Below, in pieces: positions 1 to 5,528 of a stretch of 9,330 nt of DNA. Each line of letters opens with the position of its first letter. Within the stretch, counting starts at the first letter, position 1. Origin of the DNA: DATKMS01 sp041497995 (GTDB lineage: Bacteria > Desulfobacterota > Binatia > HRBIN30); NCBI GenBank assembly GCA_041497995.1, contig JBGQHM010000270.1, forward strand, positions 1 to 9,330, given 5' to 3'. A program made the position numbers and the translations under genes. The notes under the pieces were generated by a model that was not told where the DNA came from, ran no database searches, and worked only from the letters and a program-made list of their open reading frames with translations.

Positions 1-288
1 AACGAGGTGAACGGCGGAGCTGGCTGGCCGCTGCCGCTGGACTCGACTGTGGAAGCGACCTACGCGTACCGGCATGAGCACTTCTCGCCGCAGAGCTCGA
101 CGGTCAGCGTCCCGGCGGGAACTCGTCGCCGCGACGATGAAAACTTGGTGATCGTCGCGATCCGCAAGCAGCTGCAGACGTATCTGGCGGTGAGCGTCGG
201 CTATCTCGGCGACTTCAACCACTCCAACGACGTGCGTTTCAAGTACGACCGGAGTATTGTGTCATTGATGCTGGAAGGGAGATTCTAA
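1..288 (+). CDS. C-terminal fragment of a probable outer-membrane beta-barrel protein
   Basis: The reading frame is open from base 1 to the TAA at 286-288, so the gene starts upstream of the window. The GTG at position 7 has no visible ribosome binding site and lies inside the barrel-like sequence, so it is not the likely start. The 95 visible residues alternate polar and hydrophobic residues in strand-length runs, for example LAVSVGYLGDF and RSIVSLMLEGRF. The protein ends in phenylalanine, the usual last residue of barrels recognised by the BAM machinery. A stretch of about 10 charged residues (TRRRDDEN) looks like a loop. The FecR-domain gene follows after 1 nt, so the two are almost certainly co-transcribed. 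Outer-membrane proteins are often found beside stand-alone secreted FecR proteins. The specific family cannot be fixed from this fragment; a porin-like or TPR-linked barrel is possible. Confidence 0.7.
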   Translation, partial: NEVNGGAGWPLPLDSTVEATYAYRHEHFSPQSSTVSVPAGTRRRDDENLVIVAIRKQLQTYLAVSVGYLGDFNHSNDVRFKYDRSIVSLMLEGRF

Positions 289-289
289 G

Positions 290-1168
290 ATGCGCGGACT
301 ACGAATCGGATGGCTGACGTGTGCTAGCCTCGTGCCGGCGCTGCTGCTCACCTTGGCGTTGCGCGTGTCGGCCGAGGAAGTCGGTACGGTCGCCGCCGTC
401 GAAGGGGTGGCCGAGATCGAACGTGGCGGGGCTCGGACACCTGCGCAGAACGGGGCCGCAATCGCGCTCGGCGACCAGTTGTGGACCGGACGTCCCGGTC
501 ATCTCCGAATCGTGTTCCAGGATGATAGTCTCCTGACGCTCGATGATGATTCACACGTGAGCGTCGACGAGCACACCTTCGATCCGACAGCGACCAGCAA
601 GACCCGCTCCCTCATCGGGCTGCTGCAGGGCAAGGTGGCTGCGGTGGTCAGCGACTACTATCACCAGTCGGGGACACGGTACGAAATCAAGACGCGCAAC
701 GCCGTCGCCGGCGTGCGGGGCACCGAGTTCTCGATGAGCTACGATGCGAATAGCGACGTGACCGAAGTTATCGGCATCAACGGTGTCGTGTCAGTGTTCA
801 GTGCCGTCGATCCAAGCGCCGCAGGCATACTAGTCACCGCGAACGAGGCTACGACCGTCGTCGCGTCCGGGCCTCCGAGTCCGCCGCGCCGGCTCGACGA
901 CCTCCTCATGCGGCAAGAGCAGCGCCAGATTCAGTTCATGGGGACCGGCGGGCTGGAGAGCGTGAGTAGTATTCATCCGGTCATCGGCGGAAGCGTACCG
1001 CAGCCCGACCGCGCTCCCGTCGTCGTGACGGCTGCCGGGATCAACGGTGGTGGCGCCCCTCGTGGTCCGATGCCGCAAATGCAAGACGCCAGCAGCCTAC
1101 TCGGTGCACCGCCCGCCGCCGTGAAGGCCACCACGGGCAACCTGGGGATTGACATCGGCCACCATTGA
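290..1168 (+). CDS. Secreted FecR-domain protein
   Basis: This 292-residue protein begins with a Sec signal peptide: Arg residues at 2 and 5, a hydrophobic core from about 8 to 26, and a probable cut after VSA at residue 28. Residues 31 to about 170 form a FecR domain. It opens with VGTVAAVEGVAEIERGG, continues with a GDQLWTG turn and a DDSLLTLDDDSHVSV strand, and contains the hallmark GVRGTEF at 141-147. Unlike classical FecR anti-sigma regulators it has no transmembrane helix after the signal peptide and no sigma-factor neighbour. It is therefore probably a periplasmic or surface structural or carbohydrate-binding module. The last 120 residues are rich in Gly, Pro and Ala and look disordered. 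The start is well supported: GGAAGGGAGA at 273-282 lies 7 nt upstream of the ATG, inside the end of the preceding beta-barrel gene. The partner function is unknown. Confidence 0.85.
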   Translation: MRGLRIGWLTCASLVPALLLTLALRVSAEEVGTVAAVEGVAEIERGGARTPAQNGAAIALGDQLWTGRPGHLRIVFQDDSLLTLDDDSHVSVDEHTFDPTATSKTRSLIGLLQGKVAAVVSDYYHQSGTRYEIKTRNAVAGVRGTEFSMSYDANSDVTEVIGINGVVSVFSAVDPSAAGILVTANEATTVVASGPPSPPRRLDDLLMRQEQRQIQFMGTGGLESVSSIHPVIGGSVPQPDRAPVVVTAAGINGGGAPRGPMPQMQDASSLLGAPPAAVKATTGNLGIDIGHH

Positions 1169-1179
1169 GGACCGCTGCC

Positions 1180-2688
1180 TCACGCCGCCGCTTCGACGCG
1201 GGCAATCGTTGCCTCGCGGTTCGGCGGCGCCGGCAGGGCGTAACGACGGTTGTAGCGCTTGCCGCGCAACAGCACCCAGAGCGAGCGCAGCAGCACGTCG
1301 AGGTGTCCGAAGGCCTGCTCCGGCGTCTCCAGCATGTTCATCATGCGGATGAACGCGCGGAAGACAACCGGGTCGCAGCGCGTCGCGGGACCGACGCCAT
1401 CCTCGAAGAACTTTGTCTGTAGTCGCGCCTTCAGCCGCCGCGGCGTACGCCCCTCCGCTTTGCGCACGGCGTCGCGGTCGGCGATTACCGAAGCCCGATA
1501 GAACGGTTCAAGCTCCGCACGCCCCTGCCGATCCAGAGTGAGCGCGGCAGCCATAAGGTCGTTGGGATGCTCCTCCAGTGCGCGCCCGAGGAACTCCGCA
1601 TGCAAGAACCCTTGCGCGCAGCCGCGGCCGTAGAGCGGGTTGGTACAGTAGGCGGCGTCGCCCAACACGAAGAACCCGACCGCGACCGGCCCCTCGGCAT
1701 CCACGAACCGCCGGAGCCGATTGATCAGGCCGCCCATTGCCTGCACCGGATGTGCGGGGTCGCCAATCGGCTCCGACACGCTGGCGTCCGCCCACGGCCG
1801 TAGCGCGGGGATCGCGCGCACCATCTCCTCGAACGCACCGACCTTCGCCAACACCTTGAGGCGCGGGAACGCGAGCGGCGTCGCCAGCGTAATCGAAAAC
1901 GTGCGGTCGTCGGCCGGGAAGACGGCGTATTTGACCCAGTTGAAGTCGGCCGCAGCCGGATGCTCCGAAGGCGGCGGCTCGCTGGCACCTGGTAGCAGCC
2001 GGTAGAAGCGCGTGTAGTAGACGATGCCCGACTGCTCCGTCTCTTCGTATGGCGGCCGCGCACCAATCGCCGCCAGCCACTTCACCGACCCGGACGTGCG
2101 TCCGCTCGCATCGACGACGAAGTCAGCCTCGAGCTCATGCTCGTCGCCGTCGACGACGTAGCGCACACCAGTGACGCGCGGTGGCGCCGTGCCTACCGCG
2201 GCTTTCAGCGCACGCACCGTCGCGTTCGGGACCACAGTCACGTCGCCAAACGCGTGCACGAAGCGGCGTGTCACCCACTCGAACGTCGTGCGCCGGCAGC
2301 CGAGCGCGACCAACTGCTCGTCGCCCGGTTCGGGTGTGAGTCCACGCAACGTCCGCGGCGGGTGTTCCATCATCTTCAGCTCGCGCGCCCCCGCGGCCAG
2401 CAGCGCCTCCAACAGCTCGGGGTAGCGCTCGCGCAGGAGCATTCGCAGGCGGCCGAGGAACGCATGCGAGTGCCGCACCTGCACGGCACCCTTGCGATCC
2501 CACGTCGCGAATGCCTCGCTGGCACTCGCTACCGCCGGCTCCGGATCCCGTTCGAGTATCGTGACGCGCGCGCCGCGGGTACGCAGTGCCAACGCGGCAG
2601 CTAGTCCGGAGATACCGCCGCCGATGACGAGTGCGTGGCGACCGGCCAGTACGCGTGTCGCGATGTCTGATTCTCGATGCCCGACCAT
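1180..2688 (-). CDS. FAD-dependent oxidoreductase (group A flavoprotein monooxygenase / geranylgeranyl-reductase-like fold)
   Basis: This 502-residue enzyme has the landmarks of the glutathione-reductase-type FAD fold. A dinucleotide-binding GGGISG lies at 23-28 after a beta strand (HALVI), with the ribose-binding Glu46 in TILERDP. The second FAD motif FVVDASGR has its Asp at 193. The GD motif VLGDAAYCTNPLYGRGC has Asp344, which contacts the ribityl and pyrophosphate part of FAD. The order and spacing match flavin monooxygenases, geranylgeranyl reductases and flavin halogenases. The halogenase WxWxIP motif is not visible. About 130 mainly helical residues follow the GD motif and are not a domain I recognise; they probably shape the substrate site. 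There is no signal peptide, so it is cytoplasmic. The ATG at 2688 is preceded on its strand by AGGGCTGGGA, a weak Shine-Dalgarno. It converges on the FecR gene with an 11-nt gap. Substrate is unknown; a lipid, polyketide or aromatic hydroxylation or reduction is plausible. Confidence 0.82.
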   Translation of the reverse strand: MVGHRESDIATRVLAGRHALVIGGGISGLAAALALRTRGARVTILERDPEPAVASASEAFATWDRKGAVQVRHSHAFLGRLRMLLRERYPELLEALLAAGARELKMMEHPPRTLRGLTPEPGDEQLVALGCRRTTFEWVTRRFVHAFGDVTVVPNATVRALKAAVGTAPPRVTGVRYVVDGDEHELEADFVVDASGRTSGSVKWLAAIGARPPYEETEQSGIVYYTRFYRLLPGASEPPPSEHPAAADFNWVKYAVFPADDRTFSITLATPLAFPRLKVLAKVGAFEEMVRAIPALRPWADASVSEPIGDPAHPVQAMGGLINRLRRFVDAEGPVAVGFFVLGDAAYCTNPLYGRGCAQGFLHAEFLGRALEEHPNDLMAAALTLDRQGRAELEPFYRASVIADRDAVRKAEGRTPRRLKARLQTKFFEDGVGPATRCDPVVFRAFIRMMNMLETPEQAFGHLDVLLRSLWVLLRGKRYNRRYALPAPPNREATIARVEAAA

Positions 2689-2813
2689 TCCCAGCCCTGT
2701 TACCAGAACGAAGGAATCAGTAAAGGGCGCGCCAGGTTTGTGGTCGCGAGCTCCGCCTCCGCGTGGTACTCTCTCCGCCGATAGCCGCTGAAGGCGGTCG
2801 GCGCGGAGGCCAC
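2689..2813. promoter_or_regulatory. Divergent intergenic region
   Basis: These 125 bases separate the leftward FAD enzyme gene from the rightward 78-aa gene, so promoters for both are expected here. The left half (about 2700-2740) is the most A+T-rich part. I see no convincing sigma-70 pair in either direction. The right half is dominated by the inverted repeat listed separately. The promoter assignment rests on gene layout, not on a motif. Confidence 0.4.
2755..2810 (+). promoter_or_regulatory. Nested inverted repeat covering the ribosome binding site of the 78-aa gene
   Basis: A perfect 9-base inverted repeat, GCCTCCGCG at 2755-2763 and CGCGGAGGC at 2802-2810, encloses a second imperfect stem. 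The inner stem is GCCGA (2777-2781) plus CCGC (2785-2788), pairing with GCGG (2794-2797) plus TCGGC (2798-2802), with a 3-nt bulge. The right outer arm contains GGAGG at 2805-2809, the Shine-Dalgarno of the ATG at 2814. If this region is transcribed, folding would hide the ribosome binding site. Base 2802 is shared, so inner and outer stems cannot both form fully. Arms of this size also arise by chance in G+C-rich DNA. Confidence 0.35.
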
Positions 2814-3050
2814 ATGGTACAGCTGTACGACAAGGACACTGGTGCCGGGCTCGGCACGATTACGGACGCACAGTTTCAGTTCCTGCGGGATCATCTCGAG
2901 GAAGAGGCGCCGGACGACACCGACTACTATCTCACCACCGAAACGGCAGACCTCCTGGAGGAGGAAGGCGCCGACCCGGCTCTCGTGACGGTCCTGCGTG
3001 CGGCACTGGGCGGGCGCGGCGAGATCGAGATCCGATGGACGCAGTCCTGA
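2814..3050 (+). CDS. Small acidic conserved-type protein, function unknown
   Basis: This encodes a 78-residue cytoplasmic protein starting MVQLYDKDTG. I chose the ATG at 2814 because GGAGG at 2805-2809 lies 4 nt upstream. A longer reading from a GTG at 2763 would add 17 residues unlike the rest and has no ribosome binding site. The protein is strongly acidic, with a cluster around residues 26-37 (DHLEEEAPDDTD) and another at 48-54 (LLEEEGAD). The pattern is a short beta hairpin at the N-terminus (LYDKDTGAGLGTIT), a helix (AQFQFLRDHLEEE), a second helical stretch, and a final strand (GEIEIRW). From memory this resembles small proteins in other bacterial genomes sometimes labelled galactosyldiacylglycerol synthase. 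That label is surely not literal at 78 residues, and I could not check it. It is the first gene of a rightward run, 51 nt before a membrane protein gene. Confidence 0.7.
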   Translation: MVQLYDKDTGAGLGTITDAQFQFLRDHLEEEAPDDTDYYLTTETADLLEEEGADPALVTVLRAALGGRGEIEIRWTQS

Positions 3051-3064
3051 ACGCGGCGCCGCGT
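3051..3064. repeat. Perfect 14-bp palindrome after the stop of the 78-aa gene
   Basis: ACGCGGCGCCGCGT is its own reverse complement and starts on the first base after the TGA at 3048-3050. It could be a binding site for a dimeric regulator or a 5-bp hairpin with a GCGC loop. In DNA this rich in G+C, about one such palindrome is expected by chance in a window of this size, so it is reported only as a visible feature. Confidence 0.35.
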
Positions 3065-3101
3065 CGCACCACGTAACCCACGCAGAGAGGGGTCGCTCCG
3101 T

Positions 3102-3623
3102 ATGCTACCGCGTGTGCTTGCTGGTGCCGCCCTCCTGCTCCTCGGGCGCCGCTTGTTTTGGCTGCTCGTCGGCGTCATCGGCTTCACGTTCGGCTACGAG
3201 TACGGCGCCCAGGTGTACCACGGCGCGTCCGAAGTGACGCTGTTCACGTTCGCCGTCCTGGCCGGCGTGGTGGGCGCGGTGCTCGCCTACTTCGTCCAGC
3301 AGCTCATGGTTGCCGTGGCCGGTTTCATGGTGGGCGCGCAACTCGCGGTGGTCGTGTTCAACGCCCTGCATCCCATCCCCAGCCGCGAGTTCTGGCTGCT
3401 GACATTCTTCGCCGGCGGCATCATCGGCGCCGCACTGCTGGTTGCGGTGTTTGACTCGGCGTTGATGCTGCTGTCATCGCTGTTCGGTTCCAGCCTCATT
3501 GTGGACACAATCGAGTTGCCGCCCTACCAAAAGCTCGCGCTCTTTCTCGTGCTGCTGCTGGTGGGGCTGGTGGTGCAGTCCAACCTACCGCGCCCGAAGC
3601 CGGTCCGCCGTCTGAAACACTAG
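3102..3623 (+). CDS. Polytopic membrane protein (DUF4203 / TM7SF3-like)
   Basis: This 173-residue protein is almost entirely hydrophobic. Likely membrane segments are about 18-36 (preceded by a weaker hydrophobic stretch at 5-15), 45-65, 68-89, 97-117, 119-137 and 144-160. It has glycine-rich helix faces (GVIGFTFGYEYG, GVVGAVLAYFV, GGIIGAALLVAVF) and a basic tail (RPKPVRRLKH) likely to face the cytoplasm. The Gly-spaced helices, the acidic YEYG turn and the total size fit the DUF4203 domain found in TMEM198/TM7SF3-type proteins. This assignment is by pattern only. The start is supported by GAGAGGGG at 3085-3092, 9 nt before the ATG. It lies 51 nt after the 78-aa gene and 31 nt before the NTF2-like gene, consistent with one operon. 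Transport or channel activity is possible but not shown. Confidence 0.75.
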   Translation: MLPRVLAGAALLLLGRRLFWLLVGVIGFTFGYEYGAQVYHGASEVTLFTFAVLAGVVGAVLAYFVQQLMVAVAGFMVGAQLAVVVFNALHPIPSREFWLLTFFAGGIIGAALLVAVFDSALMLLSSLFGSSLIVDTIELPPYQKLALFLVLLLVGLVVQSNLPRPKPVRRLKH

Positions 3624-3654
3624 GCCCGGTTGAGCCTGGCGCCTGTGACGGTGT

Positions 3655-4116
3655 ATGGCTCACTTCATGACCTACGATCACGACGCGATTGCGACGCTCA
3701 TCTCCACTTACGCGGAACGCATGGACGCCGGCGATCTCGAAGGCGTCGCGCAGCTGTTTGCACGTGCGACTCTGCACAGCAACCAGCGCTCCGAGATCCG
3801 CCGCGGCAGTCAAGCCGCGCTCGAGACGTTTCGGAATTCGGTGGTGCTGTACGACGGCAGCCCGTGCACGAAGCACGTCACCACCAACGTGATTGTGGAT
3901 GTCGACGCCCCCCGGGGTGCAGCCACGGCGCGCTCGTACTTCACGGTCCTGCAGGCGCGCCCCGAGCTACCGCTCCAGGTGGTCATCGCCGGCCGCTACC
4001 ATGATCAGTTCGCACATACAGACGGCGTCTGGCATTTCACCGACCGGATGATCTACGTCGACCTCATGGGCGACCTGCGCTTTCACTTGAAGCGGCCGAT
4101 AGCGCGTGAAACGTGA
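3655..4116 (+). CDS. NTF2-like / SnoaL-type protein
   Basis: This 153-residue protein is a single NTF2-fold cone domain. The N-terminal helix pattern HDAIATLISTYAERMDAGD at about 9-27, followed by LEGVAQLF, is typical of the SnoaL_4 group. Alternating strands follow, such as TNVIVDVDAPRG, TARSYFTVLQA, LQVVIAGRYHDQF and WHFTDRMIYVDLMG. The family includes small hydrolases, isomerases and dehydratases acting on steroid or polyketide substrates, and also non-catalytic binding subunits, so the reaction cannot be named. It has no signal peptide. Two Met codons, at 3655 and 3667, are possible starts, and neither has a clear Shine-Dalgarno. I keep the first, but MTYDHDAI at 3667 would also give a complete fold. 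It ends 25 nt before the amidohydrolase, with a heptamer repeat across the junction, suggesting co-expression. Confidence 0.83.
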   Translation: MAHFMTYDHDAIATLISTYAERMDAGDLEGVAQLFARATLHSNQRSEIRRGSQAALETFRNSVVLYDGSPCTKHVTTNVIVDVDAPRGAATARSYFTVLQARPELPLQVVIAGRYHDQFAHTDGVWHFTDRMIYVDLMGDLRFHLKRPIARET

Positions 4117-4125
4117 TGCGTGAAG
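4105..4125 (+). repeat. Three tandem heptamers across the NTF2-like stop codon
   Basis: The sequence reads CGTGAAA, CGTGATG, CGTGAAG in direct succession. All three units share CGTGA at exact 7-nt spacing, and CGATG follows. The run covers the last codons and TGA stop of the NTF2-like gene and ends 16 nt before the amidohydrolase ATG. The unit is not a multiple of three, so gain or loss of a copy would shift the C-terminal frame. It may be slippage-generated or a small binding site. Confidence 0.45.
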
Positions 4126-4141
4126 CGATGGAAAAGACAAC

Positions 4142-5383
4142 ATGAGCGTCACCGTCTTCCAGAATTGCACCTTGCTCGACTGCACGGGAGCCGATCCGGC
4201 GCCGCGTGCGACGGTCGTCGTCGACGGCGATCGCATCACGGCCGTTAGCCGCGGCAAGCAGCCGGGACAGTCCACCGACGCCAGCATCGTCGACTGCGGC
4301 GGACGGACTCTGATGCCGGGCCTGACGGATGCGCACATCCACGCGGCGATCATCGAGACCGACATGAACAAGGTGCGCAAGGATTCGCCGGCCACGTTCG
4401 CCTTTCGCGTGAAAGACGTCCTCGAGCAGACGCTGCAGGCGGGCTTCACGACGGTGCGCGATGCCTTCGGACTCGACTGGGGATTCGTGCAGGCAACGCA
4501 GCGCGGCTACGTCAACGGGCCACGCATCCTGTTCGTCGGCGGCTGCCTCTCGCAGACTGGCGGCCACGGCGACTGGCGCGAGTCGTACATGCTGGAGAAT
4601 CCGTTCCCAAGTCTCTACGGCCTGGTGGCAGCGCCGCGCTTGTGCGACACGCCCGACGAGATGCGGCGCGCCGCCCGCGAGATGCTGCGCATGGGCGCGC
4701 ACGGCATCAAGCTCATGGCCGGCGGCGGCTGCATGTCGCCCACCGATCAGATCGAGCACACGCAGTTCACCGTCGAGGAAATGGCCGCGGCGGCCTACGA
4801 GGCACGCACCGTCGGCAAGATCTGTCTGGCGCACGTGTATACGCCGGAGGGCATCATGAACGCCGTCACCGCCGGCGTGCGCAGCATCGAGCACGGCAAC
4901 TTCCTCGACGAGGAGTCGGCGGCGTGCATGAAGAAAGCCGGGGCGTACTTTGTCCCGACGTTGACCACCTACTTCCTGATCAGCGCCCACGGCGCCGCCG
5001 AAAAGATCCCGCAAAAGATGATTGACAAGATCGACAAGGCAAAGGAGCGAGGGTTGGACTCCCTCAAGGTGGCGCGCGCCGCCGGCTTGAAGATCTGCTC
5101 GGGCTCCGATGTCCTGTCGTCGATGCAACCGTTCAAGAGCATGGAGCTCGGCCTCAAGGCGCAGGTGCTCGGCAACCATGAGGCGATCCTTTCGGCCACC
5201 CGCACCAACGCCGAGCTCTTCGGCATGTCCGACCAGATCGGCACGATCGAAGTGGGGAAGCTCGCCGACCTGATCCTCGTGGATGGCAACCCGTTCGACG
5301 ACATCGCCATCCTCCAAGATGCTGCGAATGTGGTCTACGTGATGCGCGACGGGCAGGTATTCAAGAACCTACTGCCGGGGTAG
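4142..5383 (+). CDS. Metal-dependent amidohydrolase (prolidase / imidazolonepropionase-like)
   Basis: This 413-residue enzyme has the full metal ligand set of the amidohydrolase superfamily TIM barrel. It has H65 and H67 in TDAHIH, Lys190 in GIKLMAGGG (the carboxylated bridging lysine), H231 in LAHVYTPEG, H251 in SIEHGNF and D323 in CSGSDVL. This arrangement points to a two-metal hydrolase of the group containing Xaa-Pro and related dipeptidases and lactone or carbamate hydrolases. The small beta-sandwich is formed by residues 1-58 plus the C-terminus, where GTIEVGKLADLILVDGNP is the classic return strand. There is no signal peptide, so it is cytoplasmic. The ATG has a weak GGAAAAG 5 nt upstream. 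The gene is 25 nt after the NTF2-like gene and ends the compact run; a G+C-rich hairpin follows 6 nt after its stop. The substrate, such as a peptide, cyclic amide or ester, is not determinable here. Confidence 0.9.
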   Translation: MSVTVFQNCTLLDCTGADPAPRATVVVDGDRITAVSRGKQPGQSTDASIVDCGGRTLMPGLTDAHIHAAIIETDMNKVRKDSPATFAFRVKDVLEQTLQAGFTTVRDAFGLDWGFVQATQRGYVNGPRILFVGGCLSQTGGHGDWRESYMLENPFPSLYGLVAAPRLCDTPDEMRRAAREMLRMGAHGIKLMAGGGCMSPTDQIEHTQFTVEEMAAAAYEARTVGKICLAHVYTPEGIMNAVTAGVRSIEHGNFLDEESAACMKKAGAYFVPTLTTYFLISAHGAAEKIPQKMIDKIDKAKERGLDSLKVARAAGLKICSGSDVLSSMQPFKSMELGLKAQVLGNHEAILSATRTNAELFGMSDQIGTIEVGKLADLILVDGNPFDDIAILQDAANVVYVMRDGQVFKNLLPG

Positions 5384-5389
5384 GGTCGG

Positions 5390-5421
5390 GTCCGCAGCGC
5401 CGACTGGTGACGCGCGCGGAC
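5390..5421 (+). terminator. Candidate stem-loop after the amidohydrolase gene
   Basis: GTCCGC-A-GCGC at 5390-5400 pairs with GCGCGCGGAC at 5412-5421, giving ten G+C-rich base pairs with one bulged A. The loop is 11 nt (5401-5411). It begins 6 nt after the TAG stop. No run of T follows, so it is not a standard intrinsic terminator. It could instead protect the 3' end of the operon mRNA or act with Rho. Confidence 0.35.
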
Positions 5422-5528
5422 GGTACCGAACGGCATCGGGACAAGAAAGGACGACCGCTCGCACTGCACTTTGCGCAGTTGAGGCGACCGCGGTTGCCCT
5501 GGGCTGCGCGAGCGTTGTAAGAAGGCCC

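Noticed and set aside
2700..2760. Sigma-70 promoter elements in the divergent region
   Set aside because: TTTACT and TTGTGG look like -35 boxes, but no acceptable -10 lies at 16-18 nt in either direction.
2763..2813. GTG at 2763 as start of the small acidic protein
   Set aside because: No ribosome binding site precedes it, whereas GGAGG at 2805-2809 directly precedes the ATG at 2814. The extra residues lie in the inverted repeat and look non-coding.
4064..5317. A 417-codon open frame on the minus strand opposite the amidohydrolase gene
   Set aside because: It mirrors a gene with all amidohydrolase metal ligands. Its translation is rich in Arg, His, Ala and Asp with no recognisable domain, as expected of an antisense frame in G+C-rich DNA.
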